Source: Exiguobacterium sp. 9-2
Lineage (GTDB): Bacteria > Bacillota > Bacilli > Exiguobacteriales > Exiguobacteriaceae
Assembly (NCBI RefSeq): GCF_036287235.1
Contig: NZ_CP142850.1
Location: 2,757,336-2,821,335 of the forward strand
Length of the DNA stretch: 64,000 bases
Direction: 5' to 3'
Positions 52,620-62,247 of the stretch are shown one piece after another. The first letter of the stretch is position 1. The number at the start of each line of letters is the position of its first letter. A model generated the notes under the pieces. The model saw only the letters and a program-made list of their open reading frames with translations. It made no database searches and was not told the origin of the DNA. A program made the position numbers and the translations under genes.

Positions 52620-53411
52620 ATGGTACGTCTAGCAACAGAAGAAATCAATATCGGCTACGGTGATCGTCCCATCGTCAAAGACTTGTCCGTCCAAATTCCC
52701 GATCGTCAAATCACAACGATCATTGGCGCGAACGGATGCGGCAAATCAACTTTGCTGAAAGCGATGACACGGATCATTCCCCATCAATCGGGACGTGCGT
52801 TGCTCGATGGTCTTGATATCGCGAAGGAAAGCACGAAGCTGCTTGCTCGGAAGATGGCTATCCTGCCACAAACTCCGGAAAGTGCAAGCGGTCTAACGGT
52901 CGCAGAGCTCGTCTCATACGGTCGTTTTCCTTATCAAAAAGGATTCGGACGCTTGACGAAACACGATTATGAAATCATCGATTGGGCGCTCGAAGCAACG
53001 GACACGATGGCGTTCAAACATCGTCCAGTCGATGCGCTGTCCGGTGGTCAACGTCAACGGGTCTGGATTGCGATGGCACTCGCTCAAGAGACAGATATCA
53101 TCTTTCTCGATGAACCGACGACTTATCTTGATCTCGCCCACCAACTCGAGGTGCTCGAACTGCTCGAATATCTTAACCGGACCGAAGGACGGACGATCGT
53201 CATGGTCCTGCATGACTTGAATCAAGCGGCGCGCTTCGCCGACTATATTATCGCCATGAAAAACGGCGAAGTCGTCAAAGCCGGAACGTGTGAGGAAGTC
53301 ATCGCAAAAGATGTCTTACAAGAAGTATTCCATATCGATGCTGAAATCGGACGCGATCCGCGGACGAACAAGCCGATGTGTATCACCTACAACTTAATCA
53401 AGGGAGATTAA
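52620..53411 (+). CDS. Ferric-siderophore ABC transporter ATP-binding protein
   Basis: A 263-residue FecE/FhuC-type ATPase. Walker A GANGCGKST, signature LSGGQRQRVWIAMALAQ, Walker B IIFLDEPTTYLDLAHQ, switch His in VLHDLNQAARF. The ATG at 52620 follows AAGGAG by 9 bases; an earlier ATG at 52590 lacks a site. First gene of the Fur-regulated operon. It is most like YusV/FecE, an ATPase shared by several siderophore systems in Bacillus. Confidence 0.93.
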   Translation: MVRLATEEINIGYGDRPIVKDLSVQIPDRQITTIIGANGCGKSTLLKAMTRIIPHQSGRALLDGLDIAKESTKLLARKMAILPQTPESASGLTVAELVSYGRFPYQKGFGRLTKHDYEIIDWALEATDTMAFKHRPVDALSGGQRQRVWIAMALAQETDIIFLDEPTTYLDLAHQLEVLELLEYLNRTEGRTIVMVLHDLNQAARFADYIIAMKNGEVVKAGTCEEVIAKDVLQEVFHIDAEIGRDPRTNKPMCITYNLIKGD

Positions 53412-53414
53412 ATC

Positions 53415-54326
53415 ATGAAGAAACTACTTGTACCGGTTCTACTCATTCTCACGCTCGTCATCGCAGCGTGTGGCAATACAGAGAAAAAAGACGACGCAGC
53501 ATCTGGTTCGAAAAACGAAACGATCACATATAAATCAGAAAATGGAAACATTAAAGTTCCAGCTCATCCAAAACGAGTCGTGGTCCTCGCTGGTTTTGCC
53601 GGCAACGTCATGGCACTCGGCGTTCCTGTCGTTGGTGTTGATTCGTGGTCAAAAGCGAATCCGAAGTTCGATAAACTAAAAGATGTCACGGAAGTTTCGG
53701 AAGAGAACGTTGAAAAAATCATCGAACTCGATCCTGACTTGATCATCGGCTACTCGACAACGAAAAACCTCGACAAAATCAAAAAAATCGCTCCGACGGT
53801 CACGTACACATACGGAAAAGTCGACTACTTGACGCAACATATCGAAATCGGTAAATTGCTCAACAAAGAACAGGAAGCACGCGATTGGGTCAAAGACTTC
53901 AAAACACGTGCCGCTGCTGCCGGTAAAGACATCAAAGCAAAAATCGGTGAAGATGCTACTGTTTCTGTCATCGAAAGTTTCGATAAACAACTCTACGTCT
54001 TCGGCAACAACTGGGGTCGTGGAACAGAGATTCTCTATCAAGAAATGAAATTAAAAATGCCGGATAAAGTCACGAAGATGGCATTAAAAGATGGTTACTA
54101 TGCGTTGTCACCAGAAGTCCTCCCTGAATATGCAGGCGACTACCTCGTCTTCAGCAAGAGCGCAGAAGCGGACAACTCATTCACGAAAACGGATACGTTT
54201 AAAAACATTCCAGCCGTCAAAAACGATCATGTCTTCGAAGTCGATTCGAAGGAGTTCTACTTCAATGATCCTCTCACACTCGAACGTCAACTCGAGTTCT
54301 TCAAGAAAAGTTTCCTTGGTGCATAA
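53415..54326 (+). CDS. Iron-siderophore-binding lipoprotein
   Basis: A 303-residue class III solute-binding protein (FecB/FhuD fold). The signal peptide ends in lipobox VIAAC; the mature N-terminus has a Lys/Asp-rich tether. Fold landmarks are HPKRVVVLAGFAGNVMALGV, IIELDPDLIIGYSTT, the long linking helix, and PAVKNDHVFEVDSKEFYFNDPLTLERQLEFF. It delivers a ferric siderophore to the FecCD permeases. The siderophore type cannot be read from the sequence. Confidence 0.92.
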   Translation: MKKLLVPVLLILTLVIAACGNTEKKDDAASGSKNETITYKSENGNIKVPAHPKRVVVLAGFAGNVMALGVPVVGVDSWSKANPKFDKLKDVTEVSEENVEKIIELDPDLIIGYSTTKNLDKIKKIAPTVTYTYGKVDYLTQHIEIGKLLNKEQEARDWVKDFKTRAAAAGKDIKAKIGEDATVSVIESFDKQLYVFGNNWGRGTEILYQEMKLKMPDKVTKMALKDGYYALSPEVLPEYAGDYLVFSKSAEADNSFTKTDTFKNIPAVKNDHVFEVDSKEFYFNDPLTLERQLEFFKKSFLGA

Positions 54327-54403
54327 TAAATAAGGGAGGGAACCTGCGGGATCCCTTCCTTTTTTGCGGCTCACTCCCTGAATCAGAAATGGAGGCGACA
54401 TTC

Positions 54404-55405
54404 ATGTCAGCTGGTCGAATTCCGTTCGGCATAAAAATCACACTCGGTCTTGTCCTCTTTTTCGGGATGTTCTGGATCGCGATGACGTTCGGCGCTGCCG
54501 ATACGACGATCCGCGAAGTCTGGAACGCCTTGACGTTCGGACCGTTGAATGAAAAAGCAAAAATTGTCCAGGAAATCCGCCTGCCACGGGAATTAGCAGC
54601 AATCCTCGTCGGAGCGGCACTCGGTGTCTCTGGTGCCATCATGCAGGCGATGACACGCAATCCCCTCGCCGATCCTGGTCTGCTCGGTCTGACGGCGGGT
54701 GCGAACGCAGCACTTGCACTCGTCATCGTCCTGTTCCCGAAAATTGAGTACTTCGGTATCATGATTGCTTGTTTCTTCGGAGCAGCACTTGGGGCAGCAC
54801 TTGTCTTTGGAATCGGTGCTTCGAAAAAAGGTGGTTTTTCGCCACTCCGGATCGTCCTTGCCGGTTCTGCAATCTCAGCCTTTCTGTATGCGATTGCGGA
54901 AGGCATCGGCATCTACTTCAAGATCGCTCAAGATGTCTCACAATGGACGTCCGGTGGACTCGTCGGGTCGACATGGGGACAACTGCAAGTCATCACTCCG
55001 GTCATCGCGATCGGGATTGTGATTGCCTTCATCTTCTCCCGACAATTGACGATTCTCAGTCTATCGGAAGAAGTCGCGCTCGGACTCGGGCAGAACATCC
55101 AGCGGATCAAAGCAGTACTTTATGTTGTCGTCATTCTGCTTGCAGGTGCTGCTGTTGCACTCGTCGGTAACATGGCGTTCATCGGGCTGATGATTCCACA
55201 TATCGTCCGCGCGATCGTCGGGACGGACTATCGGTTCATCCTGCCAATGACCGCGATCTTTGGTGCGACGTTCATGTTACTTGCCGATACGATCGGTCGG
55301 ACATTGTATGCTCCCTACGAGACTCCGGTCATCGCGATCGTCTCAATGCTCGGACTACCATTCTTCCTCTTGATCGTTCGGAAAGGAGGGCGTGCTTTCT
55401 CATGA
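54404..55405 (+). CDS. Iron-siderophore ABC permease (FecCD), first subunit
   Basis: A 333-residue inner-membrane protein with about ten helices. The FecCD signatures REIRLPRELAAILVGAALGVSGAIMQAMTRNPLADPGLLG-type (broken here for length: RLPRELAAILVGAALGVSG and MQAMTRNPLADPGLLG) and MAFIGLMIPHIVRAIVGTD are clear. The start is at the ATG at 54404, with GGAGG 7 bases upstream. It forms a heterodimer with the next gene product, whose ATG overlaps its stop by four bases. Confidence 0.93.
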   Translation: MSAGRIPFGIKITLGLVLFFGMFWIAMTFGAADTTIREVWNALTFGPLNEKAKIVQEIRLPRELAAILVGAALGVSGAIMQAMTRNPLADPGLLGLTAGANAALALVIVLFPKIEYFGIMIACFFGAALGAALVFGIGASKKGGFSPLRIVLAGSAISAFLYAIAEGIGIYFKIAQDVSQWTSGGLVGSTWGQLQVITPVIAIGIVIAFIFSRQLTILSLSEEVALGLGQNIQRIKAVLYVVVILLAGAAVALVGNMAFIGLMIPHIVRAIVGTDYRFILPMTAIFGATFMLLADTIGRTLYAPYETPVIAIVSMLGLPFFLLIVRKGGRAFS

Positions 55406-56409
55406 TGGAATCTCGTTTACGTCGTCGCCAGCAACTGACGTTTTGGACGTTACTGGCACTATTGATCGCAACACTCGTCGTCAGCATCGGTCTCGGACCT
55501 GCTTCCCTATCCTATGATCGTTTGTTGCCGACGTTACTTGGAAACGGCTCGTTCAAAGAGGAGTTCGTCCTCTATTCGCTCCGCTTACCACGACTGCTCA
55601 TCACCGTCATGGCAGGAATGGCACTCGCTTTATCCGGTTCGATCCTCCAAGGGATCACGCGCAATGAACTCGCTGATCCTGGTATCATCGGCATCAATAC
55701 CGGAGCTGGTGTCGCCGTCGCCTTGTTTTTCCTGTACTTCCCGGTCGATGTCGGATCATTCATTTATCTGTTACCGATCGCTGCCTTTCTCGGTGCACTC
55801 GTGACCGCGATGGCGATTTATCTATTCTCATATGATCGTGTGCAAGGACTGCAACCGATTCGCTTGATTTTGACTGGTGTTGGCTTCTCGATGGCGCTTT
55901 CCGGAATCATGGTCATTCTGATTTCGTCGACGCGTCGTGAAAAGGTCGACTTCATCGCTAAGTGGCTCGCTGGTAACATCTGGGGGACGGACTGGATCTT
56001 CGTCTACTCACTGTTACCGTGGTTACTCGTCTTGATTCCGCTGACGTTCTATAAGGCGAATAAACTCAATCTCCTTGCCTTGAATGAACCGGTCGCAATC
56101 GGTGTCGGCGTCGCGCTTGAAAAAGAACGGATCCAACTCTTGTTGACAGCCGTCGCACTTGCCGCTGCTGCCGTCTCCGTCACGGGTGGGATTTCCTTCA
56201 TCGGTCTGATGGCGCCACATATCGCCCGCGCGCTCGTTGGACCACGGCATCAGTTCTTCTTGCCGATTGCCCTCTTGCTCGGCGGATGGTTGCTTGCGTT
56301 CGCTGATACGATCGGACGCAACATTGCGGGACCGGACGGCGTGCCAGCTGGAATCGTCGTCGCCTTGATCGGAGCACCTTATTTTATCTATCTCTTGTTG
56401 AAGAAATAA
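55402..56409 (+). CDS. Iron-siderophore ABC permease (FecCD), second subunit
   Basis: A 335-residue paralogue of the preceding permease. Signatures: YSLRLPRLLITVMAGMALAL, GITRNELADPGIIG and ISFIGLMAPHIARALVGPRH. It starts ATGATG at 55402 overlapping the previous stop (ATGA) and ends the four-gene operon with a strong terminator. Confidence 0.93.
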   Translation: MMESRLRRRQQLTFWTLLALLIATLVVSIGLGPASLSYDRLLPTLLGNGSFKEEFVLYSLRLPRLLITVMAGMALALSGSILQGITRNELADPGIIGINTGAGVAVALFFLYFPVDVGSFIYLLPIAAFLGALVTAMAIYLFSYDRVQGLQPIRLILTGVGFSMALSGIMVILISSTRREKVDFIAKWLAGNIWGTDWIFVYSLLPWLLVLIPLTFYKANKLNLLALNEPVAIGVGVALEKERIQLLLTAVALAAAAVSVTGGISFIGLMAPHIARALVGPRHQFFLPIALLLGGWLLAFADTIGRNIAGPDGVPAGIVVALIGAPYFIYLLLKK

Positions 56410-56411
56410 TC

Positions 56412-56459
56412 AAAAATCCGCATCAAACAGCGTCTTTCGCTGATTGATGCGGATTTTTT
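56412..56459. terminator. Bidirectional terminator after the siderophore operon
   Basis: AAATCCGCATCAA and TTGATGCGGATTT arms with an inner CAGCG/CGCTG stem and A/T tracts on both sides. Confidence 0.9.
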
Positions 56460-56462
56460 GCT

Positions 56463-56930
56463 TTACCGTTTCCACCACGCACGTTCGATTTCCCCCATCG
56501 AGACGTAGGCTGGATCGATTTGTTTGGCTAACCGATTCATTCGAGTGACACCAAGACTAAACCCACCAATCCAAAAGAGGAAGACGACAAATAAATAACC
56601 AGGAGCACTTGGAATCGACAGCATGACGACGGCGATCAGCCATGCAACGACATACCCGATGATTGTCAGACGAGCGACCTTTTGAACGGTTTGTTGATAC
56701 ATAGTTGGTGTTAAATATGACTTCATGAGCCGTAGACGGACAATTTCTCGAGAGACTGCTGTCGCGCAAAGACAAAAGAGCATGATCTGAAGAAAGACGG
56801 ATGTAATTGTCGGCATAAACCAAGCAGGTAACGCAAAAATCAATCCAGGGACCAAAAAGAAATAGGCGACGGAACGCACAGGACGTACTAATAGGTTCAG
56901 ACGTGCTTGTCGCTCGAATAGGTGTTCCAT
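56463..56930 (-). CDS. Membrane protein, third of three tandem paralogues
   Basis: A 155-residue protein with four predicted helices in two pairs (about 20-60 and 88-128). The C-terminus reads KQIDPAYVSMGEIERAW, the motif D-P-x-Y-V/I-S/T-x-x-E-I/V shared with the two genes upstream. Its ATG lies 34 bases inside the end of the preceding gene, implying coupled translation. No known family is recognised. Confidence 0.72.
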   Translation of the reverse strand: MEHLFERQARLNLLVRPVRSVAYFFLVPGLIFALPAWFMPTITSVFLQIMLFCLCATAVSREIVRLRLMKSYLTPTMYQQTVQKVARLTIIGYVVAWLIAVVMLSIPSAPGYLFVVFLFWIGGFSLGVTRMNRLAKQIDPAYVSMGEIERAWWKR

Positions 56931-57406
56931 TGCGATGTTCCTTTCTGTCTGACGAAGCGGGCAACTTCAACGTCACTGATATAATCTGGATCACGCTTTC
57001 CGTCACGTCGGATGATCCATTCGCTGATGAAGTAGAGCGGTGTTAAGATCGCAAATATCGCAACAAACATCTGCCAGAATGGTCTATCGATCGTCTGAAT
57101 GATGACGACCGTCAAGACGGCGTACAACAGAACATGACTACCGATACGGAGTAGAAATTGCCGGCGAACTTGTGCGTTTGAGAGATAGTCTTCTAAAATT
57201 TCTCGTTTTTTTAGTTGATAACGAAAATCGGAGGCGAGAAAAATGGCTGGAATCGCCAAAATCAGCATCGGGAGATCCTTCCATTCAATCAAGATACCGA
57301 CTGTTATGAACAGAAACATGTTCCAATACCAGCGTGTGCCGAGCCATTCAACGTCCCGGTACGCGAGGGCAAGTTTTTGTAGACGTTCTTCTCGATCCGT
57401 TTGCAT
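56897..57406 (-). CDS. Membrane protein, second of three tandem paralogues
   Basis: A 169-residue protein with four predicted helices. It starts with an amphipathic charged segment (MQTDREERLQKLALAYRDV), then two helices, a cytosolic loop (LKKREILEDYLSNAQVRRQFL), two more helices containing DRPFWQMFVAIFAILTPLYFI, and the C-terminal motif RDPDYISDVEVARF. AAGGAGACGATGTC precedes the ATG. The layout matches the gene upstream (DRPNMSFLIGLIIVVIPFYWI). Function unknown. Confidence 0.72.
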   Translation of the reverse strand: MQTDREERLQKLALAYRDVEWLGTRWYWNMFLFITVGILIEWKDLPMLILAIPAIFLASDFRYQLKKREILEDYLSNAQVRRQFLLRIGSHVLLYAVLTVVIIQTIDRPFWQMFVAIFAILTPLYFISEWIIRRDGKRDPDYISDVEVARFVRQKGTSQWNTYSSDKHV

Positions 57407-57419
57407 GACATCGTCTCCT

Positions 57420-57872
57420 TTAGCAAGCTTGATGAATTTCTTTTTCCGTCACATACGTTGGATCAATCTTTCGTGAGATGTTCTCTAGCGTTTTTCGGCA
57501 GATCCAGTAAAACGGAATGACGACGATGATCAGACCGATTAAGAAAGACATGTTCGGGCGATCAGCTGCCCAGACAATCAGGGCGGCAAGCGCTCCGTAT
57601 TGTAAGATGCCGATCAAGACATGCACCTGATAGAGACGTCTTGCTGATGCCTCTGATGAATATTTCGCGACAAGCGCGAACCGCTTGCGTTGTACGAGCA
57701 TGTCATAGCCAAAATACAATAATGGGACGATCATCGCATAAACCGGCTTCTCAAGTGTGTTACTGAGTGCTAAAAATGCTGCAAGCATGACCCATATGCC
57801 GGTCTTTGTCTTTTGGTGCATCTCTTCGTATAACGTCGCTAATGCTTCCGTTTGTGTATGTACGTGTTCCAT
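57420..57872 (-). CDS. Membrane protein, first of three tandem paralogues
   Basis: A 150-residue protein: an N-terminal helix (HTQTEALATLYEEMHQKTK), two helices, a basic loop (VQRKRFALVAKYSSEASARRLYQ), two more helices and the C-terminal motif KIDPTYVTEKEIHQAC. It starts after GTGGGAGATC. The three genes are read as one unit with spacings of 13 bases and a 34-base overlap. They resemble each other in layout more than in sequence. I do not recognise the family. Confidence 0.72.
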   Translation of the reverse strand: MEHVHTQTEALATLYEEMHQKTKTGIWVMLAAFLALSNTLEKPVYAMIVPLLYFGYDMLVQRKRFALVAKYSSEASARRLYQVHVLIGILQYGALAALIVWAADRPNMSFLIGLIIVVIPFYWICRKTLENISRKIDPTYVTEKEIHQAC

Positions 57873-57944
57873 GATCTCCCACCTCTCTATACTGTCATAT
57901 ACTTACATTTTACTGTATCGGTTTCACCTGTAGTGCGATTTTTC

Positions 57945-57983
57945 AAAAAAAAGATGTCCTGTCGCTTCGGACAAGACATCTTT
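57945..57983 (-). terminator. Terminator of the 52-residue membrane protein gene
   Basis: AAGATGTCTTGTC / GACAGGACATCTT arms followed by U8 on the minus strand. Confidence 0.85.
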
Positions 57984-57992
57984 CATTAGAGA

Positions 57993-58151
57993 CTATGCAC
58001 TGACCTGAATGATGAGGTAGATGACACTATAGGCAACGATCGCGAGCGGTATTAACGCGACACCGATCAGCCAGCCATTTTTGTCACGGATACCGAGATA
58101 TAAGACGAGACACCCTACGATGAAGGCGATTAATGTCGTAAACGGATTCAT
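57993..58151 (-). CDS. Small 52-residue membrane protein
   Basis: A short gene with two hydrophobic helices: FTTLIAFIVGCLVLYLGI, a turn RDKNGW, then LIGVALIPLAIVAYSVIYLI. It starts ATG at 58151 after GAGGGGGAACAACC and stops at TAG 57993-57995, followed directly by a strong terminator. The ribosome binding site, helix-turn-helix membrane layout and terminator make it a credible gene. Function unknown. Confidence 0.7.
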   Translation of the reverse strand: MNPFTTLIAFIVGCLVLYLGIRDKNGWLIGVALIPLAIVAYSVIYLIIQVSA

Positions 58152-58235
58152 GGTTGTTCCCCCTCTAATTGTTTCTGCTCTTAAATTTCCCGCTCCACTC
58201 GTCTCATAAACCCTTCAAGGCGCTTCGACACACAA

Positions 58236-58266
58236 CGAAAAGCCAGACGGATTTCCGCCTGGCTTG
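58236..58266 (-). terminator. Terminator of the S8 protease gene
   Basis: AAGCCAGGCGG / CCGTCTGGCTT arms then UUUU on the minus strand. Confidence 0.75.
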
Positions 58267-58278
58267 TTCATTGTTAAC

Positions 58279-61200
58279 TTATTTTTTCGTGATGACGACT
58301 GTTTTTGTAACGACGTGTCCACCAAGATCCTTCAGTTTCAAGTTGTACGTGTTTTTTCCTTTTTTGAGCGTCACTTTTTTCGTGATCGTCTTTTTGAAGG
58401 CTTTCATGACGTACGGTTCTTTGAACGTCCGGCGGTATTCCGCGCTACCATTGAAGTCGAAGCGTAATTCGCTGTAGTTATCGCGAAGTACGATCTTCAT
58501 CTCAGCTGTTTTTGTTTTACTTGAGACGGTTTTTGGTGCTGTGACGCGAATCGTTGGTAATTCTGTGTCGATGATGACTTGACGGTTGAACGCCACACGA
58601 TTTCCTTTTCCATCGTATGCTTCGACCTTGAATGACTTGACGCCATCTGTCGTGTACGTCACGTCATGGCTGAACGCATAGTTTTGTTGGGCTGCATCGA
58701 AACGCAGTTTAACAGTTTTTCCGTTGATCTTGAACGATTTGATACCTGACTCATCAGAGACATGACCCGCGATATTGATGACTTTTGATGTTGCAAGACC
58801 AAGAGCGACCGGTGTATCGATTTGAACATTTGGTACGGCTTTATCAACGCCTGTCGTGTTGACGTCTTTTTTCACACTGTTTCCAGCATAGTCTTTGACG
58901 ACGAAGGCAATCTTCGCGCGCTCCGGCAGATCCGTCAACGTGTACGCTTTTTCTGTTGCGGCAAGTGGTTGCTTTAAGACACTCTTGCCATTGACGAGGA
59001 TATCGTATGACGCAACTCCTGTTCCTTGGTCGCCTGCTGTCCATGAAAGTGTTGATTTCGCAGCATCCCATTTCACAGTAGCTGCTGGTTTTTTCGTATC
59101 GACATAGACTGGGAAGAGATTCGTCTGCCATTTTGCGTTCGGATAATCGATCACCGATTTGACTTTGTAGTAGTAAAGACCATCTTTGACCGGTTTCCCG
59201 TTGATCGTTCCGTCCCAAGCAGCGCTTGTGACTGGTGTGTAGCCGTCCTCTGAACCGCTGTCGTAGTAGTTCTTGACGACGTCCGTTTGCATATCAAGCT
59301 TCTGAAGTGTTGTTTTATTCCGGTCAAGAATCGAATACTCGACTTTTTTCGCATTGCGAAGGAATGAGATGATCGGGAAAGCTTCATCTGCGCTACCGTC
59401 GTTGTTCGGTGAGAACGAGACTTTGTTCGCGACAACTTTTCCAGCGGCATTCGTACCAAGGAATTCGAAATCATCCTTCACTTCAGTCGCTAGACCTGTC
59501 AATCCATAGAACGTGTTGTTTTTATCGTACAATGGTGCATCTAAAATCGGAGCTTGATCCCATTTTCCTTTGAACCCAACATAAGGAACTGTCAGTTCTG
59601 GATTTTTGCTCTTCGTATCGATCAGACGGACGAATCCTTCGACGAAGTAGCCGTTTTTAAAGACTTGTTCAAGCGGAAGCTCGTTCGCCCAGTCAGTTGT
59701 GTTCTTCAAATCGACTGACACGCTGACTTTCGTTGAGCTCTTCGGATTAATCGAGACTGAACTCGCTTTCTTCGAGCCGACTGCAAATGAGATCGGGTAT
59801 GTGCCTGTGTTGGCATCTACCGTACCGATCGTTCCTTTTTTGAAGATTCCATTTGCTTCAAGGAAGTTCGATCCTTTTGCACCGAGATCTGATTGAACCG
59901 TTCCCGCTAGCTTATACGTCACTTTTTCATTGCTGTAGTTTTTTAAATCAAGCGTGAATGTGAACTTCTCGCCGACTTCCTTCAAGGATGCCTTGCCTTC
60001 ACCTGACTTTGTCTCTGTGATGACGACTGGTGTCTTCATCGCAGCACGAAGATCCATCAGTCCAGCTCCCTCACGACGTGGGGAGTAGAAGTTGCCTGTT
60101 TTCAATTGTGCGTTGTATTTTCCTTGATCGAGTTGCGGACGCGATGTATTCATCAAGATGTTTTTGGCGAGTTTAACGCGTGTTGCACCAGTGACTTTGA
60201 AGTCCTTCGCAATCCGTTGCATGACGAGTGCTGTTCCTCCAGCGACGTGTGGTGCTGCCATCGATGTACCGCTCATGACGCCATACTCGTTATCATTAAG
60301 CGTCGAATAGATTTTCCCACCTGGTGCCGTGATTTCCGGCTTGAAGTCAAGGCTTGGCGTGACACCCCATGACGTGAAGTCAGACATTTGTCCTGCGACC
60401 GGGTTATCGGTTGAGACCGCTTTTCCGTCAAATGTCACTGCGATTGCCTTGCCTTCTTTTGCTTTTGCTTCGAGATCATTCCCGTCCGCGATGCTAAGCG
60501 TCACGAGTGGAATCGTCGGATTGTTGAGCGCCATGCTGACGTAATCCCCATGATCGATTTTACCACGGACGATGACACCTGCTGCGCCTTGCTTCTCAGC
60601 TTCTGCTTGAATCATGCTGTAGTTAAAATCACCTGTTCGCACGACGAAGACGAGTTTCCCTTTGACGTCTTTACCTTCATAGTTCGAAGCTTGACCGTCA
60701 CCGACATACACGACATCCTTCTTCTCTTTATCGAAGACGGCAATCGGATTCGGCGAATCTTGTTTTTGGTATGCCAAATAACCGGCATCCTGACCGTCGA
60801 TCGTCAGCGCCATGCCTTCAAGCGTCAATTTCGTATTTTCGAGTGACGCGACTTGGAGCGCCTGGCTCGTCAATCCTGGTGCACCAACGACACCGATATC
60901 CGGGTTTGCTGTATATGGATTACCCGCACCATGACCTGCAAACGCCGAGTTACCAGCAGAGATCGCACACAAGATACCGTTGTTCATCGCGTTGACGATC
61001 GCGCGTTGCTCCGGATCATCTGCGTTGACGAACGATGCCGTCGAACCCAGGCTCATGTTGATGACGTCCGCTCCAAGTGCGATGGCATCATCGATTGCTT
61101 TGATGTAGATATCACTAAATGTCGATGGCATCCCTGGATCGTTACCGAAGACCTTCATCGCAAGGAGCTGTGTTTCTGGAGCGACCCCTTTAATGCCGCC

Positions 61201-62025
61201 GTTCGCTTCATCCCCGTTTGCTCCGACCGTACCTGCGACGTGCATCCCGTGCATCGATGCCCCCGCACCTAAGTCACGGATTTCGCTGTCGTGATCGGCA
61301 TAGTTATAGCCGTACGGTACTTTTTCCGTGAAGTACTTTCCTTTTAAGCCTTTTGTTTCTTTCGCACTCTCGACCTTCGAAGAGGTTAAATCCACCTTTG
61401 TCTCTGGACTCAAGACCATGTCCTTGTGCGATGGATCAATCCCCGTATCGATGACCGCGACGACGGTTCCTTCCCCTTTGAAGCCATAGTCCTGCCACGT
61501 TTCCTTCGCATTGACCATGTCCTTGCTGTACAGCATGTCTGGCTTGGCACCTTTATCGACGGTTGGGCGCGCATATTCGTGCGCGATATGTACACTTTTG
61601 ACTCCTTCGAGTTGTTTGATATCTTCGATGTCACCGAACTTCACTTCACCACTGAATCCGTTGATGACGGTTGTGAAGCTTTCTTTATATGTAACAGGAA
61701 TCGCCTTTTTAGCGATAGCTGACTTGACTGATTTTTGGACGCTGACGAGTCGATCCTTGATCGATTCCTTTTCGGCATTACTCAATGTGCTATACCGCTT
61801 GTTTTGAGCTTGGGCGATTTGAATCGCCGGTTTTTGTTCCATCTCGATGACGACTCGGACTTTATCCGATTGTTTGTAGTTCTTTTCTTGCCCCGATTTC
61901 TTCAGTGAGAGCGCCTGCGGTTTTTGACCCGTCGCTTTGTCTTGCGAGGACAGTGCACCTTGCGCACTGACTAGATTGGAAGACGTCATTAAGACGGCTG
62001 CCATAAGTGCAATCTTCTTCTTCAT
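58279..62025 (-). CDS. Large secreted subtilisin-family (S8) serine protease
   Basis: A 1248-residue exported protease of the Vpr/C5a-peptidase/lactocepin type. Signal peptide (about 1-20), I9 inhibitor propeptide (about 55-150, VRVVIEMEQKPAIQIAQ), S8 catalytic domain with Asp193 (AVIDTGIDPSHKD), His259 (HGMHVAGT) and Ser588 (GTSMAAPHVAGG), and a PA insert at about 400-540 (GAAGVIVRG). Next is an Fn3_5-like domain (about 670-800), then Ig-like and FlgD-like repeats (ILDRNKTTLQKLDMQ; DGTINGKPVKDGLYYYKV), and a basic C-terminal Ig-like module. No LPXTG anchor. It degrades external proteins for nutrition or processes surface proteins. The start at 62025 follows AAAGGGGAAACG. Confidence 0.93.
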   Translation of the reverse strand: MKKKIALMAAVLMTSSNLVSAQGALSSQDKATGQKPQALSLKKSGQEKNYKQSDKVRVVIEMEQKPAIQIAQAQNKRYSTLSNAEKESIKDRLVSVQKSVKSAIAKKAIPVTYKESFTTVINGFSGEVKFGDIEDIKQLEGVKSVHIAHEYARPTVDKGAKPDMLYSKDMVNAKETWQDYGFKGEGTVVAVIDTGIDPSHKDMVLSPETKVDLTSSKVESAKETKGLKGKYFTEKVPYGYNYADHDSEIRDLGAGASMHGMHVAGTVGANGDEANGGIKGVAPETQLLAMKVFGNDPGMPSTFSDIYIKAIDDAIALGADVINMSLGSTASFVNADDPEQRAIVNAMNNGILCAISAGNSAFAGHGAGNPYTANPDIGVVGAPGLTSQALQVASLENTKLTLEGMALTIDGQDAGYLAYQKQDSPNPIAVFDKEKKDVVYVGDGQASNYEGKDVKGKLVFVVRTGDFNYSMIQAEAEKQGAAGVIVRGKIDHGDYVSMALNNPTIPLVTLSIADGNDLEAKAKEGKAIAVTFDGKAVSTDNPVAGQMSDFTSWGVTPSLDFKPEITAPGGKIYSTLNDNEYGVMSGTSMAAPHVAGGTALVMQRIAKDFKVTGATRVKLAKNILMNTSRPQLDQGKYNAQLKTGNFYSPRREGAGLMDLRAAMKTPVVITETKSGEGKASLKEVGEKFTFTLDLKNYSNEKVTYKLAGTVQSDLGAKGSNFLEANGIFKKGTIGTVDANTGTYPISFAVGSKKASSVSINPKSSTKVSVSVDLKNTTDWANELPLEQVFKNGYFVEGFVRLIDTKSKNPELTVPYVGFKGKWDQAPILDAPLYDKNNTFYGLTGLATEVKDDFEFLGTNAAGKVVANKVSFSPNNDGSADEAFPIISFLRNAKKVEYSILDRNKTTLQKLDMQTDVVKNYYDSGSEDGYTPVTSAAWDGTINGKPVKDGLYYYKVKSVIDYPNAKWQTNLFPVYVDTKKPAATVKWDAAKSTLSWTAGDQGTGVASYDILVNGKSVLKQPLAATEKAYTLTDLPERAKIAFVVKDYAGNSVKKDVNTTGVDKAVPNVQIDTPVALGLATSKVINIAGHVSDESGIKSFKINGKTVKLRFDAAQQNYAFSHDVTYTTDGVKSFKVEAYDGKGNRVAFNRQVIIDTELPTIRVTAPKTVSSKTKTAEMKIVLRDNYSELRFDFNGSAEYRRTFKEPYVMKAFKKTITKKVTLKKGKNTYNLKLKDLGGHVVTKTVVITKK

Positions 62026-62204
62026 GCGTTCGTTTCCCCTTTTCTGTAAAACCATAGTAGTAATACTAATAAAGCAGTTTAAAGAAAATTCTGTATTTTT
62101 AGTTTAATGAAGTTAATGGAAATAAACAATTTATATTTGTCTATTTTTTTAATTTATTTCTTTTTGGTGACATTTTATATTTGGAAGGAATTTAACTGGG
62201 AACA

Positions 62205-62235
62205 TAAAAAAACTCCTCGAGCACTCGAGGAGTTG
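62205..62235 (-). terminator. Terminator downstream of tRNA-Ala
   Basis: AACTCCTCGAG / CTCGAGGAGTT hairpin then U7 on the minus strand, 13 bases past the tRNA 3' end. Confidence 0.9.
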
Positions 62236-62247
62236 AACGTATGCACT

